From: Nanobdellota archaeon
GTDB taxonomy: Archaea; Nanobdellota; Nanobdellia; Pacearchaeales; GW2011-AR1
Length of the DNA stretch: 44,510 nucleotides
NCBI GenBank assembly: GCA_020430505.1
Contig: JAGQJT010000008.1
Location: forward strand, 1 to 44,510
Direction of reading: 5' to 3'
The translations under genes were made by a program, and so were the position numbers. Position 1 is the stretch's first letter. Each line of letters starts with the position of its first letter. Shown piece after piece: positions 1-8,711 of this stretch. A model generated the notes under the pieces. That model was not told where the DNA came from. It saw nothing but the letters and a program-made list of their open reading frames with translations, and did not search any database.

Positions 1-1938
1 TTCTTTTGTTTCTGTAATTTCATCCATTTCATCTTGAAGTTCTTTTGTTAATCTTTCATCTATGATTATTGGAGAATGTTTTTCAAGAGTTTCAATTAAA
101 GAAATTCCTAAAGGGGTGGCTTCAATTGATTTTTCTCTTACGTATCCTCTGTCATAGAGTGTTTCAAGTATTGATGCTCTTGTTGCTTTTGTTCCAAGAT
201 TTCTTTTTTCTAATTCGGAAATTATTGAAGCTTGAGAATATCTCTTTGGAGGTTGAGTTTCTTTTTCAACAATATCTTTTTTGGTAACCGTGACTTCCCC
301 CTCTAAATCTTCTAAATCTTTTTCTTCTATTTTTGAAGGGTAAATATCCAACCATGCTTTTCTTTTTATTTGTGAGCCATTTGCAGAGAATTTTAAATCT
401 TCAATATCTACAGTTATTCTTTTCCTATCAACTAAAGCGTCTTCGCAAAATAAACTCAAAAATCTTTTAACAATTAAATCATAAATTTTTTCTTCTTCTC
501 CAGATAAAATTTGCTTATTTCCAGTAGGATATATCGAGGGGTGGGCAGGATCTGACTTTGGACCTTCAACCGGATGATCTCTTTTTAACAATCTTGCTAC
601 TTTGTAAGTCTTTTTTAATTCTTCAAGAATTTGTTTATAGTTTATTGATGCGGGCAGTTTTTGAGAGGACGTTCTTGGATATGAAATCAATCCTGCAAGA
701 TATAATGATTGTGCAATTTGAAGTGTTCTTGAGGGAGTTGTTCCGAATAATCTGTAGGATTCTGTTTGGAGAGTTGTTAGATTGAATGGAGGGTTTGGTT
801 CAATAGATTGTTGATTCTTTTTTGTTTGGGCTTGTCCTTTTTTTCCAACAATATCCTCAAATTTTTCTAGTTCTTTTTTATCAAAGATATCTTTTAAGTA
901 TTTTAATTCTGTTTTTGGACTTTTTACTTCAATGAATACTTGCCAATATGGTTCGGATTTAAATTTTTTTATTTCTTTTTCCTTATCCACAATTAATTTT
1001 AATGCTGGTCCTTGAACTCTACCTATTGACATTATTTTGAATTTCCCGGTTGTTTTTATCGCATTCATTAAAGCTCTAGATAAATTTATTCCATAATACC
1101 AATCTAAGAAGTGCCTAGCTTCACCTGCAATTGCTTGCCCCCAATCAATGTGGGGCATTTTATGATCATAAGAGTTATTCAATTCAGCATTTGTTAAGGT
1201 TGAGAATTTCATTCTATTTGCATCTTTTTCATTTGCAATATATTTTACAACATTTATCCCAATTACTTCTCCTTCTATATCGAAATCTGTCGCAACTGTT
1301 AATTCTCCAGCATTTTTTGCAAGTTTTTTTATCACATCATAATATCTTTTTGAGAAATCTTTTTTTCTCACTTCAAAATTTGGAACCCATGAAATATCGA
1401 ATGTAGGAACTTCCGAACCAGGGTGATTTTGTTTTAAAGTGAATAAGTGTCCTACTGCACAGGCAACAATTATCTTTTTTCCATCTCTGTCAACTTCATA
1501 GTAAGGCACGTTTTTTTCTGAAATCTTTCTTGAACTTCCCAATGCAGAGGCTATCTTTGCCGCTGCTTGAGGTTTCTCTGTTATTACTAGTTCGTATCCT
1601 CCTTTTTTTAAGAGAGTTTTAGAGGTTGATTCTTTAACTGGTTTAGTAGTTGTTTTCTTAGCATTTTTTCTAGAATTTCTTTTTGGTTTTTTATTTCCTG
1701 TTTTTTCAACTATTTGTAATTCTTTTGAAGTGGGTTTATAATAAGATTTTTCTACAGTTCTCTCATAATCTGGAGTGGATTCTTTTACCATTTTTTCAGT
1801 TGTTCTTTTAAGAATGTCTTCTCTTCTTTTTTCTTTTTCTGCTGGTTTTTCTGTAGTTCTTTTTAGATTGTCTTCATCTATTGGAAAATATTCTTCTGCA
1901 GATTGTTCTTCACGAGTTTTTTTTGGTTTTTTTGGCAT
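1..1938 (-). CDS. topA: DNA topoisomerase I (type IA), 3'-truncated by window edge
   Basis: Type IA topoisomerase that relaxes negatively supercoiled DNA through a transient 5'-phosphotyrosyl link. 646 residues are visible from ATG at 1938, and the frame is open through base 1, so the C-terminus (usual place of zinc ribbons) lies outside. Residues 1-112 are a Lys/Glu/Thr-rich, probably disordered extension in which LKRTTEK occurs twice (about residues 25 and 43). The TOPRIM domain starts at about 114 with ELVITEKPQAAAKIA and contains the archaeal variant metal motif ATDFDIEGE. The catalytic tyrosine is Tyr420 in LISYPRTSSQ. GRVQGPALKL and NLGTKATRA match conserved topo I segments. The ORF is unambiguous, and no frameshift is seen. 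Confidence 0.96.
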   Translation of the reverse strand, partial: MPKKPKKTREEQSAEEYFPIDEDNLKRTTEKPAEKEKRREDILKRTTEKMVKESTPDYERTVEKSYYKPTSKELQIVEKTGNKKPKRNSRKNAKKTTTKPVKESTSKTLLKKGGYELVITEKPQAAAKIASALGSSRKISEKNVPYYEVDRDGKKIIVACAVGHLFTLKQNHPGSEVPTFDISWVPNFEVRKKDFSKRYYDVIKKLAKNAGELTVATDFDIEGEVIGINVVKYIANEKDANRMKFSTLTNAELNNSYDHKMPHIDWGQAIAGEARHFLDWYYGINLSRALMNAIKTTGKFKIMSIGRVQGPALKLIVDKEKEIKKFKSEPYWQVFIEVKSPKTELKYLKDIFDKKELEKFEDIVGKKGQAQTKKNQQSIEPNPPFNLTTLQTESYRLFGTTPSRTLQIAQSLYLAGLISYPRTSSQKLPASINYKQILEELKKTYKVARLLKRDHPVEGPKSDPAHPSIYPTGNKQILSGEEEKIYDLIVKRFLSLFCEDALVDRKRITVDIEDLKFSANGSQIKRKAWLDIYPSKIEEKDLEDLEGEVTVTKKDIVEKETQPPKRYSQASIISELEKRNLGTKATRASILETLYDRGYVREKSIEATPLGISLIETLEKHSPIIIDERLTKELQDEMDEITETKE

Positions 1939-1986
1939 ATTTATTATAAATTAAAGAAAAAACTTATTTTATTAGTTTTTGGTTTG

Positions 1987-2592
1987 TTAAATTTCAAAAA
2001 TAATTGGTTTTCTTGCAGAATTGATTACTGTTGTGTTTCCTATTTTTTCTATTAATCCTCCGCCTTCGTGAATGTGCCCACAAATTAAAAAATCTGGATT
2101 AAACTTTTTTATTGCCTCAGTAACTGCTCTAGAACCAGGATATCCTAATAGTTCTATTTTGCTTCCTTCAGGAGGAGAATGAGAAATCATTACTTTCTTT
2201 TTTAGGCTTTGTATCTTTTTGTGGGCTTTTTGTAATTCAGAGTATACTTGTTTCCCATCTTCGTAAAACCCCCAATCAGTTGTTCCAGTTCCGAAAAATC
2301 CAATCCCTCTATGTTCAAAATTTTTTTTATGAATGTCTACAATTCCTTTGTAAACTTGTGAAAGTTCTTGTGAAATTGATTCCGGATCATGATTTCCTGG
2401 CATTGTTAATACAGGAATTTTGTTTTTCAAGAATGGGGAGACTATTTCTTTTGCGGGTTGGCCAAACCAAGTCAAATCTCCAGCTATTATGACCATGTCT
2501 ACTTTTTCTTTACTTGCTTTCTTTGCAGCTTTCTTTGCAAGCGCAGAATCTCCATGAATATCTGCTAGTGCAAGAATCTTCGTTTTCTCCAT
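1987..2592 (-). CDS. Calcineurin-like metallophosphoesterase
   Basis: 201-residue single-domain metallophosphoesterase. All five signature blocks are present in order: DIHGD (residues 12-16), GDL (about 39), GNHDPE (about 66), SHSPP (about 138) and GHIHE (about 172). These supply the Asp, Asn and His ligands of a dinuclear metal centre. There is no signal peptide or membrane segment, so it is probably cytoplasmic. The size and the C-terminal GHIHEGGG-NSARKPI pattern resemble small archaeal phosphodiesterases of unknown substrate. It lies just upstream of topA on the same strand (48-nt gap), so co-transcription is possible but not shown. The substrate cannot be inferred. Confidence 0.9.
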   Translation of the reverse strand: MEKTKILALADIHGDSALAKKAAKKASKEKVDMVIIAGDLTWFGQPAKEIVSPFLKNKIPVLTMPGNHDPESISQELSQVYKGIVDIHKKNFEHRGIGFFGTGTTDWGFYEDGKQVYSELQKAHKKIQSLKKKVMISHSPPEGSKIELLGYPGSRAVTEAIKKFNPDFLICGHIHEGGGLIEKIGNTTVINSARKPIIFEI

Positions 2593-2672
2593 AGAATTAG
2601 TTCTTCGGAATTATTTATAAGCTTTACTGCCGTCGTGTAACTTGTTGTCTCTAACATATAGTTTTAAAAAGA

Positions 2673-2680
2673 TTTAAAAG
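2673..2680 (+). promoter_or_regulatory. TATA-like box before the winged-helix gene
   Basis: TTTAAAAG lies 39 nt before the ATG at 2719 in an AT-rich stretch, with purine-rich sequence just upstream as expected for a BRE. A second AT-rich block (ATATATATT...TATATAAG) sits immediately before the ATG and could be an operator for the small DNA-binding protein it precedes. Confidence 0.4.
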
Positions 2681-2718
2681 GAAAGGACTATCTGGAAATA
2701 TATATTGGAGTATATAAG

Positions 2719-2985
2719 ATGAAAGATAACTTCGACATTTTTTTCAGGAGAAAGCCGGCTCTTATGTTGGTTTCTTTGAAAAAAAATTCAAGAATGAGGT
2801 ATGGTAGTATATTGGCTAAGGAAGTAGATTGTACTTATAGCCATGCTGTGAAGATACTTCAAACGCTTGAAGAACTAAAGTTGGTTGAGTTTTCAAAAAA
2901 GGGGCGAATAAAATTAATAAAGCTCACCAAGCGTGGCAAAGAAGTTGCTGACGCAATCGAGAACATTCAAACGTTGATTAAGTGA
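2719..2985 (+). CDS. Winged helix-turn-helix DNA-binding protein
   Basis: 88-residue all-winged-helix protein. Residues about 12-80 show the pattern of a MarR/ArsR-type fold: a helix with MRYGSILAKEV, a recognition helix CTYSHAVKILQTLEELKLV, and a wing FSKKGRIKLIKLTKRGKEVADAI. Similar stand-alone wHTH proteins are common archaeal transcription regulators. No ligand or metal-binding residues stand out (one Cys only). It is monocistronic, divergent from the metallophosphoesterase gene. AT-rich half-repeats at its own promoter make autoregulation plausible, but this is inference. Confidence 0.8.
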   Translation: MKDNFDIFFRRKPALMLVSLKKNSRMRYGSILAKEVDCTYSHAVKILQTLEELKLVEFSKKGRIKLIKLTKRGKEVADAIENIQTLIK

Positions 2986-3089
2986 TTCTGTGCTATCAAG
3001 CCCCGTAAGAAAAAGGTTTATTTTTAAATTTGGAAAAATGGAATTTTGTAATTGAATATTTTTTTAAATAATTGTTCTTTATTCTTTTT

Positions 3090-3626
3090 ATGGTTGGTGA
3101 AAAGGGAATTCCAAAAGAGGAGAGAAGAGATCCAAAGAAATATTATGAAAAGGGATTTTCCGAATCTAAGTATCTTTTGAAAGAGAGAAGTTTTCCTTCT
3201 AGAGGCAAATATGCTATAAAAGAAAATTTTGCTAAAGAGGCAAATAGACATCTTGAAGGGATAAAATATATGGAAGAGCATGGGATGAAGGTTGGTGAAA
3301 TGTCCCCTTACATTCAAGGTAAAATTGCTGGTATGATTAAATATGGGAAGATGTCTTCTAATAAGAAAAATGTTAAACTCGCAAAGGACTTAGAAAAATC
3401 TTTCAAGGGATTGATGACTTTCAATCAAGTCTCTCCTGGTGTTTCAGGTATTGAGAGAAAGGTTGCTGTATCAATATTTGGAATCTCAATTGTAATTGGG
3501 TTAACTTCTGGAGTAAGAAGTTTTACAGGTGCTGTTGTGGGTTCTGGTTCTGGGATTACGAGTGCTGTCGGAATAATTTTGTTTGTTGGTGGAATGTTGG
3601 GATTATATCTTTCTCTAAAGAAATAA
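3090..3626 (+). CDS. Tail-anchored protein with paired C-terminal hydrophobic helices (paralogue of 8712-9362)
   Basis: 178 residues from ATG 3090. A TTG further upstream at 3072 is possible, but the TATA box TTTTTAAATA at 3061-3070 leaves no room for it. The N-terminal ~115 residues are charged and Lys-rich with no recognised domain. The C-terminus has two hydrophobic segments joined by a Gly/Ser linker (KVAVSIFGISIVIGLTSGV, then GIILFVGGMLGLYLSLKK). This tail aligns with that of the protein at 8712-9362, including SFTGA versus SITGA and GGMLGLY versus GGILGLY. The promoters also resemble each other. Function unknown; a membrane-tethering tail is the likely role of the C-terminus. Confidence 0.72.
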   Translation: MVGEKGIPKEERRDPKKYYEKGFSESKYLLKERSFPSRGKYAIKENFAKEANRHLEGIKYMEEHGMKVGEMSPYIQGKIAGMIKYGKMSSNKKNVKLAKDLEKSFKGLMTFNQVSPGVSGIERKVAVSIFGISIVIGLTSGVRSFTGAVVGSGSGITSAVGIILFVGGMLGLYLSLKK

Positions 3627-3659
3627 TTTTAAAAAGTGTTTTCTTTTACTTAATTAAAT

Positions 3660-3734
3660 GGCTCAGTAGCTCAGCCTGGTCAGAGCACTAGACTCTTAAT
3701 CTAGGTGTCGGGGGTTCAAATCCCTCCTGGGCCA
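3660..3734 (+). tRNA. tRNA-Lys(CTT)
   Basis: Complete cloverleaf. The acceptor GGCTCAG/CTGGGCC has one G-U pair. The anticodon stem CTAGA/TCTAG encloses the loop CTCTTAA (anticodon CTT), and the T arm GGGGG-TTCAAAT-CCCTC includes one wobble pair. Discriminator is A at 3734. CCA is not encoded and there is no intron. Confidence 0.95.
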
Positions 3735-3752
3735 TTTTAAATTATATTTTTC

Positions 3753-4316
3753 CTATTTTTTGATCTTTTTTTCCTGATCAAAGGATTTATTTAGGTGAGG
3801 GAATTCCTCTTTTGGGAAAGATCTTGATAGAAAAGAACATAGTTTTTCCCATCCTTCTCCATTACAAATATCAATTATTAAAAAATCATTTGGCCTTTCT
3901 TCAAAGTATTGTAAATATTCCTTCATTAGTTTCTCTCTTTTCTTTGCCCATTTAGCTTTGTCAATTACAAGAAAATCATACTTATACCCCGATTTTAGTT
4001 GATTTCTTTTAACATGTTTTTCTCTGCTGTTAATCCAATCATTAAGGTTCCTTAGTGTTAATATAAATTTGCTATGAGGATATTGTTTATCTAGTTCTTT
4101 ATAGAAGTTTGATCCCCCAAAATCAGAGAAAAATTGATATTCTTCCATTTCATAAAGGAGATCCCTCTGATTTTTTTTATTTTGAACCATAATGTCATAC
4201 AATCTAAAATTTCCCTTTTTATAATGAAGGCTCTTAAATCCTAAAATTTCCATGGCTTTTGTTAAAGAAGAACTTCCAGATTTGTTAAAATCTATGTTAA
4301 ATATTTTTTTATCCAT
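3753..4316 (-). CDS. P-loop sulfotransferase-like protein
   Basis: 187 residues. The N-terminus, FNKSGSSSLTKAMEILGFKSLHY, matches the 5'-phosphosulfate-binding loop and following helix of PAPS-dependent sulfotransferases (Lys-x-Gly-Ser/Thr-Ser-Ser-Leu). FILTLRNLNDWINSREKH (about residues 84-101) fits the 3'-phosphate-binding strand and helix with Arg and Ser. The protein is shorter than typical family members (about 200-300 residues). Such genes are sporadic in archaea, and horizontal acquisition is plausible but not tested. The acceptor substrate is unknown. The gene follows tRNA-Lys in convergent orientation. Confidence 0.68.
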   Translation of the reverse strand: MDKKIFNIDFNKSGSSSLTKAMEILGFKSLHYKKGNFRLYDIMVQNKKNQRDLLYEMEEYQFFSDFGGSNFYKELDKQYPHSKFILTLRNLNDWINSREKHVKRNQLKSGYKYDFLVIDKAKWAKKREKLMKEYLQYFEERPNDFLIIDICNGEGWEKLCSFLSRSFPKEEFPHLNKSFDQEKKIKK

Positions 4317-4363
4317 TTTTCTAAATACAAAATAAATGCATTTAAAATGTTTTCTAAGAAATA

Positions 4364-4723
4364 TTAAATTTTATCATTTAATTTTTTTAGTTCTTCGTAA
4401 ACTTCTATAAAAATCTTTTCATAATCTTCATGTATTTTGTGGGGGATGTCTGATAAAAAATATTTTTGTAAGGTCTCAAAATCTTTGTGATTTTTATTTT
4501 CAATATGATTTGATTCTAAATCCACATTTAAATATTCAGAATAATGTTGTGCTAAAAAAACTAAGTCATCTTTACTATATCTAACATATGCTGAGATTCC
4601 CTTTTCTCTGAATTTGTTCTCAATACCCCTTCTGAATTTACTTAGTTCTTTAAATTCTATTTTTCCCTTTGGGTTACTTTTAAAATAACTTATGATAACA
4701 GATTTTATTGGAATTTCCTCCAT
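4364..4723 (-). CDS. Hypothetical protein, 119 aa
   Basis: Not recognised. The protein is charged and mainly helical with no membrane segment or Cys. The segment IEFKELSKFRRGIENKFREKGISAYVRYS could be a small alpha/beta or winged-helix-like module, and the C-terminal half is a predicted amphipathic helix. An ATG start at 4723 and an AT-rich upstream region support a real gene. It lies between the sulfotransferase-like gene and the TFS gene, all on the minus strand but with gaps of about 45 nt, so they may be separate units. Confidence 0.6.
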   Translation of the reverse strand: MEEIPIKSVIISYFKSNPKGKIEFKELSKFRRGIENKFREKGISAYVRYSKDDLVFLAQHYSEYLNVDLESNHIENKNHKDFETLQKYFLSDIPHKIHEDYEKIFIEVYEELKKLNDKI

Positions 4724-4767
4724 AAAAACTATAATGAAGTTCCCTTTTTAAAAATTATTATGCTTGT

Positions 4768-5076
4768 TTACCTATAATCTCTGCTGGTATTCCCGCACTT
4801 AACACATTTGAAGAATTTTGTTTCGGATTCATCTGATGCTCTTGTTTGGACAGTCCAAAAATATGCTTTATCATGACCACATTTTTTACAAGTTTCACTT
4901 ACTATCGGCATTGTTTCTGCAACATTTTTTTTGATCACAGGGATTTCTTTTTTTTCATCTATGTCTTCTGAAGTGGAAATCTTTGAATGGGTCTTAGAAA
5001 CATAATTGCATCTTGGGCAACCATCATTTTTTCTTTTTTGAACTAGAACAGCTCCGCACTTTGGGCAAAATTCCAT
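4768..5076 (-). CDS. tfs: Transcription factor S (TFIIS-like RNA cleavage factor)
   Basis: 102 residues, the usual archaeal TFS length. The N-terminal zinc ribbon is CPKCG...CPRC (residues 4-24). A linker of about 40 residues follows, then the C-terminal TFIIS-type ribbon CKKCG...CVKCG. The inserted hairpin QTRASDESET carries the acidic Asp-Glu pair that enters the RNA polymerase funnel and stimulates transcript cleavage during backtracking. The usual order is RSADE and here it is RASDE, so Ser and Ala are swapped but the acidic pair is kept. The protein acts with the archaeal RNA polymerase in the cytoplasm. Confidence 0.93.
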   Translation of the reverse strand: MEFCPKCGAVLVQKRKNDGCPRCNYVSKTHSKISTSEDIDEKKEIPVIKKNVAETMPIVSETCKKCGHDKAYFWTVQTRASDESETKFFKCVKCGNTSRDYR

Positions 5077-5124
5077 TTTAATTGAATATTATTCTTGTTT
5101 AAAAATGTTTTGAAAAAATTTCAC

Positions 5125-5751
5125 TCAATTTGCATTGCAGAATCCTCTTTCACTAGGGTTTCTGGATTTTTCGAAGAATATCAGCTTTATCCATCCAAAA
5201 TAGGGCGCTATATTTGCAGAGGCTTTTCCTATTATTTGGTTTTCTTGAATTTCTTTTTCTGTTTCTAATTGGCCGTTATTGTTATCCCCCATCGTAGAGA
5301 ATATTCTGCCTTTTTCTGTCTCTTCAATATTTATTACTCTGTGAATTATAGGGTTTCTATAATTTGCTTGAAAAACTATCACATCTCCAACTTCTATTTT
5401 TTCTGGTTTTTTTCCAACTATAAATAAGATGTCTCCCTTGTTAAAACCTTTTTTGAACGGAAAACTCATAAAATCCTCCTCCAATATCTTGAATTTGAAG
5501 TATTTCATTTGGTGTGAATTCCACCAAGATTCTTCGTTAGACAAAAGATTTCCCTCATGATACATAGAACAAGACTCAACTATCACCAATGGAAGTTGTG
5601 TTCCTGTGGATAATTCTAAAACTGGGAAAAATACGAATTTTATCATTATAAATAAGAAAATTATTGAAATTATCCAACCTTTGAAACTGTCGTCTTTCCA
5701 AACTATGAACCAAAATTTTTTCCAGAACTTTTTCCAATCACTTCTCTTCAT
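5125..5751 (-). CDS. Type I signal peptidase (archaeal/ER-type Ser-His)
   Basis: 208 residues. One membrane segment at about residues 25-45 follows a basic, Trp-rich cytoplasmic N-terminus. The catalytic Ser is Ser62 in VESCSM. The general base is His137 in HRV, as in archaeal and ER signal peptidases that use His rather than Lys. Asp156 in GDNN is the conserved acidic residue. The stretch of about 40 residues between Ser62-Met and the substrate-binding strand KGDILFI is unusual, because normally only about 10 separate SxSMxP from GD. It would process secreted proteins such as the one at 43213. Confidence 0.9.
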   Translation of the reverse strand: MKRSDWKKFWKKFWFIVWKDDSFKGWIISIIFLFIMIKFVFFPVLELSTGTQLPLVIVESCSMYHEGNLLSNEESWWNSHQMKYFKFKILEEDFMSFPFKKGFNKGDILFIVGKKPEKIEVGDVIVFQANYRNPIIHRVINIEETEKGRIFSTMGDNNNGQLETEKEIQENQIIGKASANIAPYFGWIKLIFFEKSRNPSERGFCNAN

Positions 5752-5824
5752 TTAAGTTTAAGACTCTTTAGGTTTTTAAGATGTGTGGATTTTCCAAAAC
5801 GAAAATATCAGTTTTCCAAAAACT

Positions 5825-5851
5825 TTAAATAGTATATATTTTTATGTATAC
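5825..5851 (+). promoter_or_regulatory. TATA box and inverted repeat upstream of the AbrB-like/CDC48 operon
   Basis: The TATA-like TTTAAATAG begins at 5825, about 25 nt before ATG 5854, so the mRNA is probably leaderless. Between them lies an imperfect inverted repeat GTATATA...TGTATAC (5832-5851) over the expected start site. This is a possible operator for the AbrB-like protein encoded next. Confidence 0.4.
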
Positions 5852-5853
5852 AC

Positions 5854-6345
5854 ATGAAAGATATATTTGACTACAAAATTCTCTGCGACAAATGTGGAAA
5901 GCAAATGCAAAATATAGAAGTTTCTAAAAATGGATTTGTTCTTAGAGCGCTAAAATGTCCAAATAATCATGAGACTATAATCCATCCTGAGGATAAAAAT
6001 GAATATGATAGTTTTATGAAATTAAAAGAGAAGGAATATGAAGTTAAAATGAGAATGGTTGGAAATTCTTATGCAGTTTCAATTCCTAGGGAGATTGTGG
6101 ATTTTATGAGGGAGCAAGAAAGAATGATAAATGATATGGTTAGGCTTTCTTTTGAAGATGCTGGAAGATTAAAATTAATGTTTAATACTCCTGAGAATGA
6201 AAATTCAAGAGTTATAAAATCTAGAGAAGTTAGAGTCGTTAAAAATGGAAAGGTTTACCATGCGAAGCAATTTTCTGATTCTGCGCATCCTGAGAGAAAT
6301 AAATCGGTAGTTCTAAAAAGGGAGGGCGATAAGAATTTAAAATGA
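5854..6345 (+). CDS. Zinc-ribbon plus AbrB/SpoVT-like DNA-binding protein, coupled to cdc48
   Basis: 163 residues. The N-terminus holds a zinc ribbon-like CDKCG...CPNNH (residues 11-41). The centre, VKMRMVGNSYAVSIPREIVDFM, is a swapped-hairpin AbrB/SpoVT/MazE-type half-domain (pattern R-x-x-G-N-S-x-x-x-x-I-P). The C-terminus is basic. This points to a DNA-binding regulator. Its TGA overlaps the ATG of the CDC48 gene (ATGA), so the two are translationally coupled and probably functionally linked. Whether it regulates the unit or assists CDC48 is unknown. Confidence 0.75.
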   Translation: MKDIFDYKILCDKCGKQMQNIEVSKNGFVLRALKCPNNHETIIHPEDKNEYDSFMKLKEKEYEVKMRMVGNSYAVSIPREIVDFMREQERMINDMVRLSFEDAGRLKLMFNTPENENSRVIKSREVRVVKNGKVYHAKQFSDSAHPERNKSVVLKREGDKNLK

Positions 6346-8681
6346 AAGATAAAAAAGACAAAGATCTAATCGAATTGAAAGTTGTTGAAGCTTTGCAAGA
6401 TGATGCATACAAAGGAGTTGCGAGAATAGATAATTCTTTAATGAAAAAACTTAATTTACAAAGAGGGGATGTCATAGAAATAAAGGGCCAAAGATCTACT
6501 GTTGCAATTGTTGATAGGGCTTACCCTGCAGATGTTGGCGAGAAAATAATTAGAATCGACGGAATTTTAAGAAGAAACGCAAGAGTTGGAATTGGAGATG
6601 TAGTTAAAGTTTCTAAAGCAGATATAAAGGAAGCAAAAAAAATAACAGTTGCTCCTGCACAAAAAGGGATAATGGTCCAAGCTGATCCTAATGTGTTCAA
6701 AAATGGACTTTTGGGGAGGGCTGCAACTAAAGGAGATGTAGTTGTTCTTGGGGGAGTTCAAAGAAGAAGAGACTTATTTTCAGATATGGGTTTTGGGGAT
6801 GAATTTGGTGATATCTTTGGAGAAGCTCTTGGAAATCTAGGTTTTGGAAATTTAGGTGGGAACATTTCACAAATAAGATTTTTGATAGTTAGTGCAAATC
6901 CAAACGGACCAGTTTTAATCACAGAAAATACAGAAGTCCAATTTGTTCCAAAGGCTGTTGATGTTAGTGAGGATAAAATACCAGACATTACTTATGAAGA
7001 TATTGGAGGTTTGAAAGGGGAAATAAAAAAGATAAGAGAAATGGTTGAGATTCCCATGAAGAAGCCGGAGGTTTTTGAGAGGTTGGGAGTTAATCCTCCG
7101 AAAGGTGTTTTGTTACACGGTCCTCCTGGGACTGGAAAGACATTATTAGCTAAAGCAGTTGCAAATGAGTCTGATGCACATTTTATTTTATTAAATGGTC
7201 CAGAGATTATGTCAAAGTTTTATGGAGAATCTGAAAAGAAGATAAGGGAGATTTTTGAAGAAGCCGAAAAGAATGCGCCTTCAATTATTTTTGTAGATGA
7301 AATTGATGCTATCGCTCCAAAGAGAGAAGATGTTCAAGGTGAAGTTGAAAGGAGAGTTGTTTCGCAGTTGTTAACAATGATGGATGGTCTTCAGGGAAGG
7401 GGCAAGGTTATTGTTGTTGGTGCAACTAACAGAGTTAATGCAATTGATCCTGCTTTGAGAAGGCCAGGAAGGTTCGATAGAGAAATTGAAATTAGTGTTC
7501 CAGATAAAGAAGGAAGACTTTCAATTCTAAAAATTCATTCAAGAGGAATGCCTTTGAAGGATGTTAAGCTTGAGAACATTGCTGCCTTAACTCATGGATT
7601 TGTGGGTGCAGATTTAGAATCCCTTACAAAAGAAGCTGCTATGAATGTTTTAAGAAAATATGTCCATAAAATAAATTTGGATGACGAAGAAATTCCTCAA
7701 GAGATTTTAGAAAAGTTAATTGTTACTCCTGAAGATTTTGAAGATGCCTTGAAGGTTGTAAGACCTAGTGCAATGAGAGAAGTTTTAGTTGAGACTCCAA
7801 ATGTTGGATGGGATGATGTTGGAGGATTGGAAAAGATTAAAATGGATTTGAAAGAAGCTGTTGAATGGCCTTTGAAATATCCTGAAAGCTTTACAAGAAT
7901 GGGAATTAGGCCTTCGAGAGGAATATTGTTATATGGTCCTCCTGGAACTGGTAAAACTCTTTTAGCAAAAGCTGTTGCTAAAGAATCTGAAGCTAATTTT
8001 ATTCAAGTAAAAGGACCTTCTTTATTGAGTATGTGGGTAGGTAAGTCTGAGGAAGGTGTTAGAAAAATTTTTGAGAGAGCTAGGCAAGTTTCTCCTTGCG
8101 TAATCTTCTTCGATGAAATTGATTCTCTTGCTGGGAAGAGAGGTTCTTCTCATGATGGGGGTGGAAGAGTAACAGAGAGGGTTTTGAATCAAATGTTATC
8201 TGAAATGGATGGTCTTGAAGATTTGAATGAAGTTTTAGTCATTGCTGCAACTAACAGGCCTGACATGTTGGATCCAGCTATTTTGAGACCTGGAAGATTT
8301 GATAAGATCTTGTTAGTGAATGCTCCTGAAGAGAAAGGAAGATTGAATATATTAAATATTCACACAAAGAAAATGCCTTTGGGAGACAAAGATAAACTCT
8401 TCACAAAAGATCAAAGAGATAAATTTTTGAAAGAACTAGTTAAAGACACTGAGGGTTACTCTGGGGCAGATTTAGAAGCTGTTGCTCGTGAAGCGGCATT
8501 ACTTGCTCTTAGGGAAGATATTAATTCTAAATTTGTTTCTAAGAAACACTTTGAGGAAGCATTAAAGAAAACAAAACCAAGTCTAACAAAATCAACTATT
8601 GATACCTATAGAAAAGTTGAAGAAAGTTTTTTGAAATCCGCTAGAAGCGCAGTTGTTGAGAATGCAAGTTATTTGGGTTAA
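6342..8681 (+). CDS. cdc48: CDC48/VAT-type double-AAA+ ATPase
   Basis: 779 residues. The N-domain (about 1-200) has the double-psi barrel. D1 has Walker A GPPGTGKT at 260-267 and Walker B IIFVDE at 315-320. D2 has Walker A GPPGTGKT at 532-539 and Walker B VIFFDE at 587-592. Both arginine-finger segments ([16 protein letters not shown]) are intact. This hexameric unfoldase threads proteins to the proteasome or remodels complexes. A Gly/Phe-rich stretch (about residues 146-173, [16 protein letters not shown] onward) interrupts the N-domain. The C-terminus ends in SYLG and so lacks a strict hydrophobic-Tyr-X proteasome-docking tail. Confidence 0.97.
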   Translation: MKDKKDKDLIELKVVEALQDDAYKGVARIDNSLMKKLNLQRGDVIEIKGQRSTVAIVDRAYPADVGEKIIRIDGILRRNARVGIGDVVKVSKADIKEAKKITVAPAQKGIMVQADPNVFKNGLLGRAATKGDVVVLGGVQRRRDLFSDMGFGDEFGDIFGEALGNLGFGNLGGNISQIRFLIVSANPNGPVLITENTEVQFVPKAVDVSEDKIPDITYEDIGGLKGEIKKIREMVEIPMKKPEVFERLGVNPPKGVLLHGPPGTGKTLLAKAVANESDAHFILLNGPEIMSKFYGESEKKIREIFEEAEKNAPSIIFVDEIDAIAPKREDVQGEVERRVVSQLLTMMDGLQGRGKVIVVGATNRVNAIDPALRRPGRFDREIEISVPDKEGRLSILKIHSRGMPLKDVKLENIAALTHGFVGADLESLTKEAAMNVLRKYVHKINLDDEEIPQEILEKLIVTPEDFEDALKVVRPSAMREVLVETPNVGWDDVGGLEKIKMDLKEAVEWPLKYPESFTRMGIRPSRGILLYGPPGTGKTLLAKAVAKESEANFIQVKGPSLLSMWVGKSEEGVRKIFERARQVSPCVIFFDEIDSLAGKRGSSHDGGGRVTERVLNQMLSEMDGLEDLNEVLVIAATNRPDMLDPAILRPGRFDKILLVNAPEEKGRLNILNIHTKKMPLGDKDKLFTKDQRDKFLKELVKDTEGYSGADLEAVAREAALLALREDINSKFVSKKHFEEALKKTKPSLTKSTIDTYRKVEESFLKSARSAVVENASYLG

Positions 8682-8690
8682 ATTTAAATA
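8681..8690 (+). promoter_or_regulatory. TATA-like box overlapping the cdc48 stop
   Basis: AATTTAAATA lies about 25 nt before ATG 8712 and begins on the last base of the cdc48 stop codon. The following AATTGGTTTTTATT resembles the sequence before the paralogous gene at 3090 (AATTGTTCTTTATT), which suggests the promoter was duplicated along with the gene. Confidence 0.45.
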
Positions 8691-8711
8691 ATTGGTTTTT
8701 ATTATTTTGTA

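Noticed and set aside
69-1406. Three plus-strand ORFs inside topA (72, 75 and 91 aa)
   Set aside because: They are Leu/Phe-rich antisense shadows of the topA frame with no start context or promoter.
3072-3089. TTG start for the tail-anchored protein
   Set aside because: It would begin within a few bases of the TATA box at 3061-3070. The ATG at 3090 fits a leaderless transcript.
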